Source: Murinocardiopsis flavida (GTDB lineage: Bacteria; Actinomycetota; Actinomycetes; Streptosporangiales; Streptosporangiaceae). Taken from it: a DNA stretch of 43,121 nt. Shown piece after piece: positions 28,485 through 36,035 of this stretch (position 1 is the stretch's first letter; the number at the start of each line of letters is the position of its first letter). The position numbers were made by a program, and so were the translations under genes. Under the pieces are notes generated by a model. That model ran no database searches. It was not told the origin of the DNA and was given only the letters and a program-made list of their open reading frames with translations. The stretch is from positions 1 to 43,121 of the forward strand of contig NZ_PYGA01000039.1 in assembly GCF_003014485.1 (NCBI RefSeq). Reading direction: 5' to 3'.

Positions 28485-29621
28485 TCAGCGCCCGCCGGCG
28501 GCCGGCTCCCGGCCGTCCTGCGGGAACCGCACCGTGACGACCAGACCGCCGCCCGCGCGGGCCCACGCGACGACCTCGCCGCCGTGCGCGCGCACCACGG
28601 AACGCACGATGGACAGGCCCAGCCCCGCGCTGCGGTGCGAGCGCAGCCGCTCGCCGGAACCCCGCCGGAACGGCTCGAACAGCCCCTCGATCTCGTAGGC
28701 GGGGATCACCGCGCCGGAGTTCTCGACCTGGACCGCGGGAGACCCTTCGTTGATGCCGGAGCGGACCGTGATCTCGCCGTCGGCGACGTTGTAGCGCAGC
28801 GCGTTCTCGACGAGGTTGCCGACGAGCCGTTCGAGCAGGACGGGGTCGCCCCCGACGAACGCCTCGCCGAGGTCGGTGCGCAGCCGCAGGCCCCCGCCGT
28901 CGATCTCGGACTTGAGCTGGCTGAGGACCGTCGCCGAGACCTCGCCGAGGTCGACCTGGGTGCGGACGTCGAGCTCCCGGTCGCTCTTCGCGAGGAAGAG
29001 CAGCCCGTCGATGAGCCGCTCGTGCCGCTCGTTGGTCTCCAGCAGGGTGCGGCCGACGGTCTTGAGGTCGGCCGAGGTGTCGGGGTCGGCGAGCGCGACC
29101 TCGAGGAGGGTGCGGTTGATGGCGAGCGGCGTGCGCAGCTCGTGGGAGGCGTTGGCGACGAAGCGCCGCTGGCCGTCGAACGCGCGGTCGAGGCGCTCCA
29201 GCATCCCGTCGAAGGTGTCGGCGAGCTCGCGGATCTCGTCGTCGGGGCCGCTGAGCGCGATGCGTTCGTGCAGGGAGCGCTCTGAGAGCCGCCGCGCGAT
29301 CCGGGTGATCTTGTGCAGGGGCGACAGCGCCCGCCCCGCCACGACGTAGCCGAGGCCCACGGCGAGCAGCCCCACGACGACCAGGGCGAGGATGGAGAAC
29401 CGGGTGGTCTCGGCCAGGACGCCCTCGATGTAGCTGCTCTTGTAGTCGGCGAACACCACGGGGTCGACGTCGAGGGGGGTGGCGAACTTCAGGCTCGACA
29501 GGACCCCGGCGACGATGACGTAGTTCAGCAGCACCAGCAGGGAGCCGGCGGCGAAGAACAGCATCCCGTAGATGAGGGTCAGCCGGGCCCGCAGGCTGAT
29601 GTTGTCGCTGAAGTGGTGCAT
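28485..29621 (-). CDS. cutS: Sensor histidine kinase CutS
   Basis: This 378-aa membrane sensor pairs with CutR. TM1 (about 13-40), a short extracytoplasmic loop (about 41-72), TM2 (about 74-96) and HAMP (about 97-150) come first. The H-box FVANASHELRTPLAINR (His160), the N-box LVENALRYN and the G-box GLGLSIVRSVVRAHGGEV follow. The loop contains no Cys. The ATG at 29621 is used here, but the frame is open back to the cutR stop; a GTG at 29717 or a TTG overlapping that stop would add a Pro-rich cytosolic tail. In Streptomyces CutRS senses envelope/redox state and influences antibiotic production. Confidence 0.92.
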   Translation of the reverse strand: MHHFSDNISLRARLTLIYGMLFFAAGSLLVLLNYVIVAGVLSSLKFATPLDVDPVVFADYKSSYIEGVLAETTRFSILALVVVGLLAVGLGYVVAGRALSPLHKITRIARRLSERSLHERIALSGPDDEIRELADTFDGMLERLDRAFDGQRRFVANASHELRTPLAINRTLLEVALADPDTSADLKTVGRTLLETNERHERLIDGLLFLAKSDRELDVRTQVDLGEVSATVLSQLKSEIDGGGLRLRTDLGEAFVGGDPVLLERLVGNLVENALRYNVADGEITVRSGINEGSPAVQVENSGAVIPAYEIEGLFEPFRRGSGERLRSHRSAGLGLSIVRSVVRAHGGEVVAWARAGGGLVVTVRFPQDGREPAAGGR

Positions 29622-29806
29622 CCGCCCCGAGACGGTGCGCGCCGACGCGGAGGGCGCCGACGACGGCGCGGCAAGGCGCCGCCAGGTCCCGGTCTCACCG
29701 GGCGGGGTGGGCGACACCTCGTTCTGCGGGGCGGCCGCGGCGTCGCCGCCCGGCCGGTCCGGCGCCGGACCCGACCCGGCGGGGCCGGACGCGAGGCCGC
29801 CCGGGT

Positions 29807-30460
29807 TCAAATCCGGTACCCCGCCCCCGGCACCGTCTGCACGATGGGCGGCTCGCCGAGTTTCTTGCGCAGGGTCATGACCGTGACCCGCACGACGTTG
29901 GTGAACGGGTCGGCGTTCTCGTCCCACGCCTTTTCGAGCAGCCCTTCGGCGCTGACGACGGTGCCGCCGGCGCGCATGAGGACTTCGAGGACCGCGAACT
30001 CCTTGGGCGTGAGGGGGACGGTGCGGCCGTCGCGCTCGACGGTGTGGTTGGCGGGGTCGAGGGTGATGCCGCCGCGCTCCAGGACCGGCGGGAGCGGCGG
30101 GGCCGCGCGGCGGCCCAGCGCCCGGACCCGGGCGACCAGCTCGGCGAACGCGAACGGCTTCGCCATGTAGTCGTCGGCGCCCAGGGTGAGGCCCTCGACC
30201 TTGTCGCTGAGCTCGCCCGCTGCGGTGAGCATGAGGATGCGGCCGGTGTAGCTGCCCGCCACGAGGCTGCGGGCGACGTCGTCGCCGTGGGTGCCGGGGA
30301 GGTCGCGGTCGAGCACGATGACGTCGTACTCGTTGACACTGGTGCGTTCGAGCGCGCTGTCGCCGTCGTAGGCGACGTCGACGGCGATCGACTCGCGCCG
30401 CAGGCCTACGGCCACGGCGTCGGCGAGGACCTGCTCGTCTTCGACAACGAGTACACGCAC
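29807..30460 (-). CDS. cutR: Response regulator CutR (OmpR/PhoB type)
   Basis: The protein has 217 aa. The receiver domain has the acidic pair in RVLVVEDEQ, phosphoacceptor Asp51 in VLDRDLPG, and the conserved Lys in MAKPFAF (about 100). The winged-helix C terminus has KEFAVLEVLMRAGGTVVSAE, and AWDENADPFTNVVRVTVMTL then LGEPPIVQTVPGAGYRI, closely matching Streptomyces CutR as I remember it. The GTG at 30460 has AAGG 6 nt upstream. The leader contains a terminator-like hairpin only about 30 nt ahead of the start (30491-30538), so transcription may be attenuated. Confidence 0.96.
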   Translation of the reverse strand: MRVLVVEDEQVLADAVAVGLRRESIAVDVAYDGDSALERTSVNEYDVIVLDRDLPGTHGDDVARSLVAGSYTGRILMLTAAGELSDKVEGLTLGADDYMAKPFAFAELVARVRALGRRAAPPLPPVLERGGITLDPANHTVERDGRTVPLTPKEFAVLEVLMRAGGTVVSAEGLLEKAWDENADPFTNVVRVTVMTLRKKLGEPPIVQTVPGAGYRI

Positions 30461-30490
30461 TGCTGACCTTCGTTCCGTTGCAGCGGGCGA

Positions 30491-30538
30491 GGGAAAAAGG
30501 GCCGCTGCCGGCGCATCCCCCAACACACCGGCAGCGGC
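30491..30538 (-). terminator. Intrinsic terminator/attenuator in the cutR leader
   Basis: On the minus strand GCCGCTGCCGG and CCGGCAGCGGC (plus 30501-30511 and 30528-30538) form an 11-bp stem. It is followed by CCTTTTTCCC (30491-30500), one of the few true U-tracts in the window. It stands between any distant promoter and cutR. The loop contains GTTGGGGGATGCG, shared with the hairpin at 30781-30819. Confidence 0.75.
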
Positions 30539-30780
30539 GTTCAACCCCCGGCTGCGTAAACCGTTTTCGCACACTCCCAGTAAAAGCGGAGTAAAACTTC
30601 GCAGCTCATGTGCGGTCTCAACGACACGCACCGGGGAAGATCCTCGGCACTCCCAAGTCTCAACTTAGGACCGCGAAGCTGCTTCGGCAACTCGGAACCC
30701 GCGAAGTTGGTGACTTGGAGCGAAAAACAGAGGGATATGGGCGATTTCGCGCAGATTTGTGCGATCAGCCCGGAACGAGG

Positions 30781-30819
30781 AGCCGCCGCCGGCGTATCCC
30801 CCAACCGCCGGCGGCGGCT
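30781..30819 (-). promoter_or_regulatory. Second leader hairpin with conserved loop
   Basis: A perfect 14-bp stem (30781-30794 with 30806-30819) has an 11-nt loop. On the minus strand the loop region reads GTTGGGGGATACG, nearly identical to the hairpin at 30491-30538, and the flank GGGGTGAACAGCCGC is also shared. The conserved loop on different stems suggests an RNA or protein recognition element. Confidence 0.6.
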
Positions 30820-30852
30820 GTTCACCCCGCACATCTCAAAACTGACACATCA

Positions 30853-30874
30853 CCGATAAGAAGCCGATAAGAGG
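30853..30874. promoter_or_regulatory. 11-bp direct repeat, OmpR-type binding site candidate
   Basis: CCGATAAGAAG (30853-30863) is followed directly by CCGATAAGAGG (30864-30874). An 11-bp head-to-tail spacing is what OmpR/PhoB-family regulators bind. It is upstream of cutR and could be a CutR autoregulatory box. Confidence 0.45.
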
Positions 30875-30910
30875 AAGCGAAAACCAACGGATGTGGTATA
30901 GGACACGTGT

Positions 30911-31275
30911 TTGCTTGGTCGTCGCGTTTCCGGGGCGCTTTAGGCCGATGTCTTCCCTCCTGCTTGCTTGGTCGCCGCGGTTCCGGGGCGCCTTAAGCCG
31001 ATGTCTTCCCTCCTCGCTCGTCACTCCCTCGTACCTCGGTCGCTCCTCGCTCGTCAGTCCAGACACCGGCGCGCCCCTCCACCGCGACTCCGGAGACACC
31101 CCCTGGGGATGAGCTTCAAAACCCCCTCGGGTGACCGGCCTGCTTGCCCGGTCGTTGTGGTTCCGGCGACACACCCTCGGGATGAGGCACAAACCCCCCT
31201 TGGGTGACCGACCTACTTGTCGGGTCGTTGTGGTTCCGGCGACACCCCCTGGGGATGAGGTACAAACCCCCTCGG
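30911..31275. repeat. Degenerate tandem repeat region (53-bp and 73-bp units)
   Basis: There are two 53-bp units, starting at 30911 and 30964. Then come two exact-period 73-bp units (31108-31180 and 31181-31253), a partial unit before them (about 31086-31107) and one after (31254-31275). All contain a diverged core of the form GGTCGYYGYGGTTCCGG. The region sits in about 1 kb (30461-31524) with no convincing gene and with base composition less GC-rich than its neighbours. Confidence 0.75.
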
Positions 31276-31524
31276 GCGGAGGTTCAAAACCCCCTCTGGC
31301 GGAGGTTCGAGAGGACCTCGGGTTGCGCTCTGCTGATTTCGGGGCGGAATAGTGACCCTGCCTACCGGGTTGGTGGGGCTGTTGGCATCATGATGGGGCT
31401 GCGGTCCGCTTCCGGCACAGCGTCGTGCCGCGGATGTGAACTTCTCGAACGGCGCGGGTTTGGCGCTCCCCCGGATCGGGGTAGGGCACCGGCGGCCTTC
31501 TGGTGAGAGATGGGGTGTGTTGTG

Positions 31525-31692
31525 ATGGGCGAGTTCCTGACCGAGATCAGGCTCCGCGTGACGGAGACGTACACGTCGCTCCAAGCCGCTCAGGCGGCAG
31601 GAGACGACTTCCTCGCCGACGCCCATGCGTCGGAGCTGGAAAACCTGCACAGCATCGCCGTCCGCAATGGGGTCGACCCCCACTGCCTGTGA
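31525..31692 (+). CDS. Small conserved-looking actinobacterial protein (55 aa)
   Basis: The product begins MGEFLTEIRLRVTETYTSLQ and ends with a helix-forming segment (DDFLADAHASELENLHSIAVRNGV). It looks like one amphipathic helical hairpin. I recall similar 55-60-aa proteins of unknown function beside this gene block in Streptomyces, but this is memory only. ATG 31525 is preferred, with GGGG 9 nt upstream; ATG 31510 would add five residues. A strong hairpin follows. It might act as a protein-protein adaptor; nothing more can be said. Confidence 0.75.
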   Translation: MGEFLTEIRLRVTETYTSLQAAQAAGDDFLADAHASELENLHSIAVRNGVDPHCL

Positions 31693-31747
31693 TGCGCGGC
31701 TGAGCCGCACGGCGCCCTCGCCGCCGCTGCGGTGCACCGCGGAGAAC

Positions 31748-31786
31748 ACGGGCGCCCGCCCCGGGAGGTCCGGGGCGGGCGCCCGT
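31748..31786. terminator. Perfect 17-bp hairpin between small ORF and IMPase
   Basis: The arms 31748-31764 and 31770-31786 are exact complements with loop GAGGT. The hairpin lies between convergent genes. Confidence 0.85.
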
Positions 31787-31802
31787 TCCATGTCCCGCCG
31801 GT

Positions 31803-32642
31803 TCAGCCGTCGGTGTCGGCGCCGAGCGGTTCCAGCAGGTCGTGCAGTTCCTCGAAGAGACCGGGGACCGCGGCGATCACCAGGTCGGAACCCGGCCCGG
31901 CGCCGCGCAGTCCGCCCACCCGAACCCCGGCCTCCGCCGCGACCAGCGCGGCAGCCCCCCAGTCCCAGGCGTTGGTGCCCCGCTCGTAGTAGCCGTTGAT
32001 CCGCCCCCGCGCGAGGTCGCACAGGTCCAGCGCCGCGGCGCCCACCCTGCGGATGTCGCGGACGCGGGGCAGCACCGTCGCCAGCACCGCCGCCTGGTGG
32101 GCCCGGCGCCGCGCCTCGTAGCCGAACCCGGTGCCGACGAGCGCCATGTCCAGTGCGACGGCGCCGGGGGCGCGCAGGGGCTCCCCGTTGACGCTCGCCC
32201 CGCCGCCCCTGGTGGCCGTGAACGTCTCGCCGAGGGCGGGCGCCGCGACGACCCCCGCGACGATCTCTCCGTCGACCTCGGCGGCGATGCTCACGGCCCA
32301 CTCGCGGCGGCCGTAGAGGTAATTGACGGTCCCGTCGATCGGGTCGACGATCCACCGCACCCCGCTGGTGCCGGCCTCCTCGCCGCCCTCCTCGCCCAGC
32401 CAGGCGTCGCCGGGGCGCGCCCCGAGGAGGCGCCGCCGGATCTGCTCCTCGGCCGCGCGGTCCATGGCGGTGACCACGTCGGTGGGCGAGGACTTGGTGT
32501 CGAGCACCCGGATGCCGGCCTGGCCGTCGGCCGCCAGCCGGCCGGCCTCCAGTGCCGCAGCGAGTGCGAGTTCGAGCAGTTCCTTGGGCTCGGCGTGCGC
32601 TGCGGCGCCGTCGGGCCGGCCGCGGTTCTCGATGCCGGGCAT
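31803..32642 (-). CDS. Inositol monophosphatase family protein
   Basis: This 279-aa Mg2+-dependent, Li+-sensitive phosphatase fold has metal-site motifs GEEGGEE (about 83-89), WIVDPIDGTVNYLYG (Asp100, Asp103) and NAWDWGAAALVAAEAG (Asp about 228). Substrates in this family include inositol phosphate, histidinol phosphate and FBP. The SuhB-type position next to cpfC and cutRS is conserved in actinomycetes. GGGGGAT lies about 10 nt before the ATG at 32642. Confidence 0.93.
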   Translation of the reverse strand: MPGIENRGRPDGAAAHAEPKELLELALAAALEAGRLAADGQAGIRVLDTKSSPTDVVTAMDRAAEEQIRRRLLGARPGDAWLGEEGGEEAGTSGVRWIVDPIDGTVNYLYGRREWAVSIAAEVDGEIVAGVVAAPALGETFTATRGGGASVNGEPLRAPGAVALDMALVGTGFGYEARRRAHQAAVLATVLPRVRDIRRVGAAALDLCDLARGRINGYYERGTNAWDWGAAALVAAEAGVRVGGLRGAGPGSDLVIAAVPGLFEELHDLLEPLGADTDG

Positions 32643-32717
32643 GTGTGTCGGATCCCCCCATTGCGGCGTCCGTTGTTCCGCCGTGCGGCCGCCGCACCTC
32701 CCGGCGGTTCCTCCGTG

Positions 32718-32744
32718 CCCCGGGGACGCGGCGCGTCCCCGGGG
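32718..32744 (-). terminator. Palindromic hairpin downstream of S9 peptidase gene
   Basis: CCCCGGGGACGCG (32718-32730) and CGCGTCCCCGGGG (32732-32744) are exact complements around one base. It forms a stem of about 10 bp after allowing a loop, 23 nt past the stop. Confidence 0.65.
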
Positions 32745-32766
32745 TTCCCGTGGTTCGCCTCGACCA

Positions 32767-34791
32767 TCAGAGCAGGTCGGGGCGGCGCCACTCCTTGCCG
32801 TGCACGTGGTGGTCGAGGAAGGCGAACACCGTCTCGTACCAGACCCCGATGTTGCCGGGGGTGAGGATCCAGTGGTTCTCGTCCGGGAAGTACAGGAACT
32901 TCGCGTCGACCTCGTGCTCGACCAGGTCCCACCAGAGCCGCAGGCCCTCGCCGATGGGCACCCGGTAGTCCTTGTCGCCGTGGATGACCAGCATCGGGGT
33001 GCGGATCTCCGCGACGTGGCGGTGCGGGGTGTTGCGCAGGTACCGCTCGGGCCGGGTGTGCTGCTCGCCGAACTCGCACTCCCACACGGGCGGGGAGTCG
33101 GTGACGGGCGCGAAGGAGTCGAGCGCCCACAGCGAGGCGTGGCTGACGATGGCCTTGAACCGGGCGGTGTGCCCGGCGATCCAGTTGGCCATGTACCCGC
33201 CGAAGGAGCCGCCCATCATGGACGTGCGGGTGGCGTCGATGTCCTCGCGGGCCTCGGCGGCGTCGGTGATGGCCATGACGTCGGCGAAGGTGCGCGGCCC
33301 CCAGTCGCCCCACGCCCGGCGCAGCATGTCCTGGCCGTAGCCGGTGGACAGCGCGGGGTCGGGCAGCAGGACGGCGTAGCCGCGTTCGGCGAGCAGCCAC
33401 GGGTTCCACCGCCACGACCAGCCGTTGAAGCTCATGTAGGGCCCGCCGTGCACCCAGACGACCAGCGGGGCGGGCGAGCCGGGGGCCGCGTCGGCGGGCA
33501 GCACCAGCCAGGACCTGATGGTGGTGCCGTCGTCGGCGGTGGTGTCGATCTCGGTGAGGCTGCCGGGCAGCTCCAACGGCTCCAGGGGCGACCGCAGGGC
33601 GGTGGGCTGCTGGTCGGCCGCAGCGGGGGTGAGCCGGACGGGTGCCGGCGGCGCGTCGAACGCGTCGCGCAGCGCGTAGAGCGCGGTGCCGTCCCGGGCG
33701 GGATTGAGTGCGCTGTAGGCGCCGTGGTCGCCGGTGAGGCGGGTGACCGCGCCGCCGTCGACCTCGACGCGGAACACCGGGCGCCGCCCCGCTTCGTCGG
33801 CGACGAACAGGACGGCGCCGCCGTCGGCGGTCCAGGCGATCTCGCGCGGCCACAGTTCGTGGTCGGGCAGCAGGTCGCGTGCTGCTCCGGTGGCGGTGTC
33901 GATGAGCCAGAGGGTGGAGTCGCGGGGGTCGTCGTAGGCGCCGTCGAAGTGGCTCACCGCGGCGATGGCGGCGCCGTCGGGTGCGAAACGGGCGGCGCCG
34001 TAGTGGTGTTCGGCGTTGTCGGGGGTGAGGATGCGCCGCTCGCCGGTCGCGGTGTCGATGAGGGCGAGGCGGCGGAGCTGCCTGCCCCGGGGCTGCGGCT
34101 CGGTCCAGTTGACGAGGGCCGTGCGGCCGTCCCTGCTCAGTTCGGTGCCCGTGTTCAGCAGGGCCTTGCCGGCCTCGGGTGTGAGGTCGCGCTGCGCGCC
34201 GAGTCCCGCGTCGCCGTCGGCGGGCGCGGCGGCGGTGAACAGGCGGGGCAGGGTGGGGCCGACGTCGTGGTCCCAGGACCGCACCGGGCTGCTCTCGTGC
34301 AGGATGGCGCTGACCTTGGCGTCGGCGCGGGCCTTGCGGGCCTTGGTGTCGGCGTCGTCGTCGGCGGAGTCCGGGTGCAGGGCGCTGAGGAAGGCGACGG
34401 TGCCGTCGTCGGCCGTTGCCACGCCGGAGAAGCCGCCGGGGCGTGCGGCGACGCGGCGGGCCTCGCCGCCGCCGGCGGGGAGCAGCCACAGCGCGGCGGC
34501 ATCGCCCTGGTTCTCGGGGGTGCTCTCGGCGTCGGGCCGGGCGGAGGTGAACAGCAGCGAGCCGTCGGGCAGGAACGCGGGTCCGGCCTCGCCGGCAGCG
34601 GAGCGGGTGATGCGCCGCGCGGCGCGCTCGCCGCCGGGGTCGATCTCCCACAGTGCCGTGCCGAACGCCGTCCCGTCGGGCCCGGGTTCGCTGACGGGGG
34701 CGATGAGCCGCCCGCCGTCGGGTGAGAGCAGCAGCCCGCCCACCCGGCGCAGTGCGATGTAGTCGGACATCTCGACCCACGGACGAACCAC
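32767..34791 (-). CDS. S9-family (prolyl oligopeptidase-like) serine peptidase
   Basis: The protein has 674 aa. The N-terminal half is a TolB/PD40-like beta-propeller (repeated LSPDGGRL, FAPDGAAI and WTADGGAV blades). The C-terminal half is an alpha/beta hydrolase with a GGSFGGYMANW elbow (Ser about 528), Asp in IHGDKDYRVP (about 607) and His in DENHWIL (about 638). There is no signal peptide, so it is cytoplasmic; likely acylaminoacyl- or dipeptidyl-peptidase activity. The GTG at 34791 is chosen because GGAGG lies 6 nt upstream; an ATG at 34770 also starts well. It is divergent from nothing; cpfC lies 65 bp upstream on the same strand. Confidence 0.93.
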   Translation of the reverse strand: MVRPWVEMSDYIALRRVGGLLLSPDGGRLIAPVSEPGPDGTAFGTALWEIDPGGERAARRITRSAAGEAGPAFLPDGSLLFTSARPDAESTPENQGDAAALWLLPAGGGEARRVAARPGGFSGVATADDGTVAFLSALHPDSADDDADTKARKARADAKVSAILHESSPVRSWDHDVGPTLPRLFTAAAPADGDAGLGAQRDLTPEAGKALLNTGTELSRDGRTALVNWTEPQPRGRQLRRLALIDTATGERRILTPDNAEHHYGAARFAPDGAAIAAVSHFDGAYDDPRDSTLWLIDTATGAARDLLPDHELWPREIAWTADGGAVLFVADEAGRRPVFRVEVDGGAVTRLTGDHGAYSALNPARDGTALYALRDAFDAPPAPVRLTPAAADQQPTALRSPLEPLELPGSLTEIDTTADDGTTIRSWLVLPADAAPGSPAPLVVWVHGGPYMSFNGWSWRWNPWLLAERGYAVLLPDPALSTGYGQDMLRRAWGDWGPRTFADVMAITDAAEAREDIDATRTSMMGGSFGGYMANWIAGHTARFKAIVSHASLWALDSFAPVTDSPPVWECEFGEQHTRPERYLRNTPHRHVAEIRTPMLVIHGDKDYRVPIGEGLRLWWDLVEHEVDAKFLYFPDENHWILTPGNIGVWYETVFAFLDHHVHGKEWRRPDLL

Positions 34792-34856
34792 GAACAGCCT
34801 CCACACATCCCGGCGCGAATCAGGGTGCCGACCCTATCGAGCGGGTCAGTGCGGGG

Positions 34857-35900
34857 TCACCGCTGGGCGCAGCAGTCGGGCGGGCAGGTGTGCGACCTCG
34901 GGGTCCACCGGCTCAGGCCCTGGGGCTCGGTACCGGCGGCGCGCTCGGCGACGAGCTCGCGGACCATGGCGGCGAAGCGGGGGTGCGCGCCGGGCGCCTT
35001 GGCGCGCACCAGCGCCATGCCGAGCTTCTTCGCGGTGTCGGCGGCCTCGACGTCGAGGTCGAACTTGACCTCCATGTGGTCGGACACGAACCCGTGCGGG
35101 ACCACGGCGACCGCCTGGACGCCTTCGTCGGCGAGCTCCGCGAGGCGGTCGTTGATGTCGGGTTCCAGCCACGGCTGGCTGGGCGGCCCGCTGCGGCTCT
35201 GGTAGACGACCTCGTGGCCGCGGGCCCCGTCGGCGCCGTCGACCCGCTCGGTGATGAGGCGGGCGGCCTCGGCGAGCTGGGCCGGGTAGGCGCCGTCGGG
35301 CCCGTAGTCGCGCCGCGGGTCGCCGCTGGCCAGGGCCATGGCGGTGGGGATGGAGTGCGCGGAGTACAGCAGCCGGGCTCCGGCGCGGAGCCCTTCGGGC
35401 AGGCCCAGCAGCGCGGCGCGGGTGTTCTCGGCGAAGGGCTCGATGAAGCCGGGGTGGTCGAAGTAGGGCCGGATCAGCTCGATCTCGGGCGCCGCCGCGC
35501 CGACGGCCTCGCGGGCGCGGTCGATGTCCTCCAGGTACTGGCGGTGGCTGGAGTAGTTGCTGTAGGCGGAGGTGGCGAGCGCGACGACGCGGCGCACCCC
35601 GTCCTTGGCCATCTGGGCGACCGTCTCGGCCAGGTAGGGGTCCCAGTTGCGGTTGCCCCAGTAGACCGGCAGGTCGACGCCGTTCGCCGCGAAGTCGGCG
35701 CCGATCGCCTCGACGAGGTCGCGGCACTGCTGGTTGATGGGGCTGACCCCGCCGAAGAGGTAGTAGTGCTCGCCGACCTCGGCCAGGCGCTCCCTGGGGA
35801 TCCCGCGTCCGCGGGTGACGTTCTCCAGGAACGGGATGACGTCCTCGGGCTTCTCGGGGCCGCCGAAGGACATCAGCAGGAACGCGTCGTAGGGCCTCAT
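34857..35900 (-). CDS. cpfC: Coproporphyrin III ferrochelatase
   Basis: This 347-aa enzyme inserts Fe2+ in the coproporphyrin-dependent haem pathway. It begins MRPYDAFLLMSFGGPEKPED, has ENVTRGRGIP and FGGVSPINQQ, the SAHSIPT motif, and a C-terminal Cys group CPPDCC (C339, C343, C344). That group belongs to the [2Fe-2S] site of actinobacterial enzymes. The internal Cys that I expect in a YSxCxQY motif is His here (YSSHRQY, His119). AGGAGG ends only 1 nt before the ATG at 35900, an odd spacing, so another start is possible. The symbol hemH is also used. Confidence 0.94.
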   Translation of the reverse strand: MRPYDAFLLMSFGGPEKPEDVIPFLENVTRGRGIPRERLAEVGEHYYLFGGVSPINQQCRDLVEAIGADFAANGVDLPVYWGNRNWDPYLAETVAQMAKDGVRRVVALATSAYSNYSSHRQYLEDIDRAREAVGAAAPEIELIRPYFDHPGFIEPFAENTRAALLGLPEGLRAGARLLYSAHSIPTAMALASGDPRRDYGPDGAYPAQLAEAARLITERVDGADGARGHEVVYQSRSGPPSQPWLEPDINDRLAELADEGVQAVAVVPHGFVSDHMEVKFDLDVEAADTAKKLGMALVRAKAPGAHPRFAAMVRELVAERAAGTEPQGLSRWTPRSHTCPPDCCAQR

Positions 35901-36035
35901 GCCTCCTATGAAACCAGCACCCCGCGGCACCCTTGCGCCGCCCCGCTGTGAGTCGCCGCACCCTCGCGGGCGGCCCCGGTCCGCCCCCGCAGAGGGGATA
36001 CCCACGCGGTGCCGCCCGCTGTAACGTGCCGACCC

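Noticed and set aside
29800-29830. tRNA T-arm-like GGGTTCAAATCC near the end of cutR
   Set aside because: It is the coding end of cutR, with its TGA inside, and no acceptor stem or anticodon arm can be formed around it.
30541-30834. 97-codon minus-strand frame upstream of cutR as a leader peptide
   Set aside because: It ends before the attenuator but lacks a ribosome site, and its sequence is mainly hairpin-derived Arg/Pro/Ala.
30608-30859. Plus-strand frame in the cutR leader
   Set aside because: It overlaps hairpins, has no homologue I recognise, and reads through repeat sequence.
30911-31275. CRISPR array
   Set aside because: Units are adjacent, of two periods (53 and 73 bp) and without unique spacers; no cas gene is present.
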